From: Choristocarpus tenellus KU-1152
Lineage: Eukaryota; Phaeophyceae
Direction of reading: 5' to 3'
Assembly: GCA_964200185.2 (NCBI GenBank)
Contig: CAXNAD020000027.1
Span: 1 to 43,694 of the forward strand
Length of the DNA stretch: 43,694 bases
Each line of letters begins with the position of its first letter. The first letter of the stretch is position 1. Positions 43,552-43,694 of the stretch are shown here, in pieces. The notes beneath the pieces were generated by a model. That model was not told the DNA's origin, searched no databases, and worked only from the letters and a program-made list of their open reading frames with translations. The position numbers were made by a program, and so were the translations under genes.

Positions 43552-43694
43552 ATGGAAGTGGACCCACGTAAGCTGCCACTATGGATTGGCGCGCGTGGCC
43601 ATACAAGGAAGAACTGGGCAGAATGGCGGATGGCCCTGGAAAGCTATGCGGGCGGCAAGGGACTGTACCGCATCCTCCAAACAGCATACCACAT
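43552..43694 (+). CDS. Copia gag, N-terminal part (runs off window)
   Basis: The ATG lies just after the primer binding site. The 47 visible codons include WIGARGHTRKNWAEWRMALE and LYRIL, which resembles the copia Gag opening, where a conserved tryptophan-rich helix precedes a W-(x)-V-L segment. No stop is seen before the window ends. The gag-pol polyprotein presumably continues to the right. Confidence 0.65.
   Translation, partial: MEVDPRKLPLWIGARGHTRKNWAEWRMALESYAGGKGLYRILQTAYH

Larger units (their letters stand above)
42118..43694 (+). mobile_element. Ty1/copia retrotransposon cluster
   Basis: A truncated pol segment (42118-43164) is followed after 27 bp by a probable LTR, primer binding site and gag start of a copia-type element that runs off the window. 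Both coding parts are GC-rich compared with the surrounding AT-rich DNA, as expected of inserted elements. Confidence 0.8.

Overview
This is a nuclear segment from a flagellated (ciliated) eukaryote. It has spliceosomal introns, intron-rich genes of moderate AT content, and Ty1/copia retroelement sequence at the right end. The organism cannot be named from sequence alone. The N-terminal part of MED14 reads most like the green-plant form (FFMHGGL, then LYDVPAAVDVL, then YPRLPKGIE), and the other main gene is an axonemal dynein that flowering plants lack. A flagellated green-lineage alga is therefore my best inference (moderate confidence). Introns of 0.1-2.2 kb and GC below about 45% argue against a Chlamydomonas-like compact, GC-rich genome.

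Layout. 1-2318: no gene recognised, only a short (GT)n/(CG)n tract. 2319-9132, minus strand: a 10-exon gene for Mediator subunit 14 (MED14/RGR1), about 1297 aa. 9133-9363: a 231-bp divergent gap between the two start codons, presumably a shared promoter region. 9364-38446, plus strand: a complete 22-exon gene for an axonemal dynein heavy chain. It matches the DNAH10 class (the I1/f inner-arm alpha heavy chain; DHC1 in Chlamydomonas) and is about 4688 aa. 38447-42117: non-coding, with a 126-bp tandem duplication. 42118-43164: a truncated Ty1/copia reverse transcriptase frame. 43192-43694: a probable copia LTR with TATA-like and polyadenylation signals, a half-tRNA-type primer binding site, and the first codons of gag, running off the window.

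Both gene models were built by reading splice sites against remembered family conservation, and reading frame is kept across every junction. Both genes have many small 5' exons and giant 3' exons, as expected from 3'-biased intron loss. Three introns (two in DNAH10, one in MED14) appear to use GC donors. Two copies of a roughly 260-bp MITE with perfect 18-bp terminal inverted repeats lie in DNAH10 introns 7 and 21, and a 13-bp minisatellite lies in intron 14.

Functionally the two genes are unrelated: MED14 is the architectural backbone of the transcriptional Mediator complex, and DNAH10 is a motor of the I1 inner dynein arm. They are linked only by the head-to-head arrangement. I found no clearly undescribed biological system. 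The points most worth checking are the MITE family, the copia element with its unusual primer site, the exon asymmetry, and the AGGT-flanked introns.
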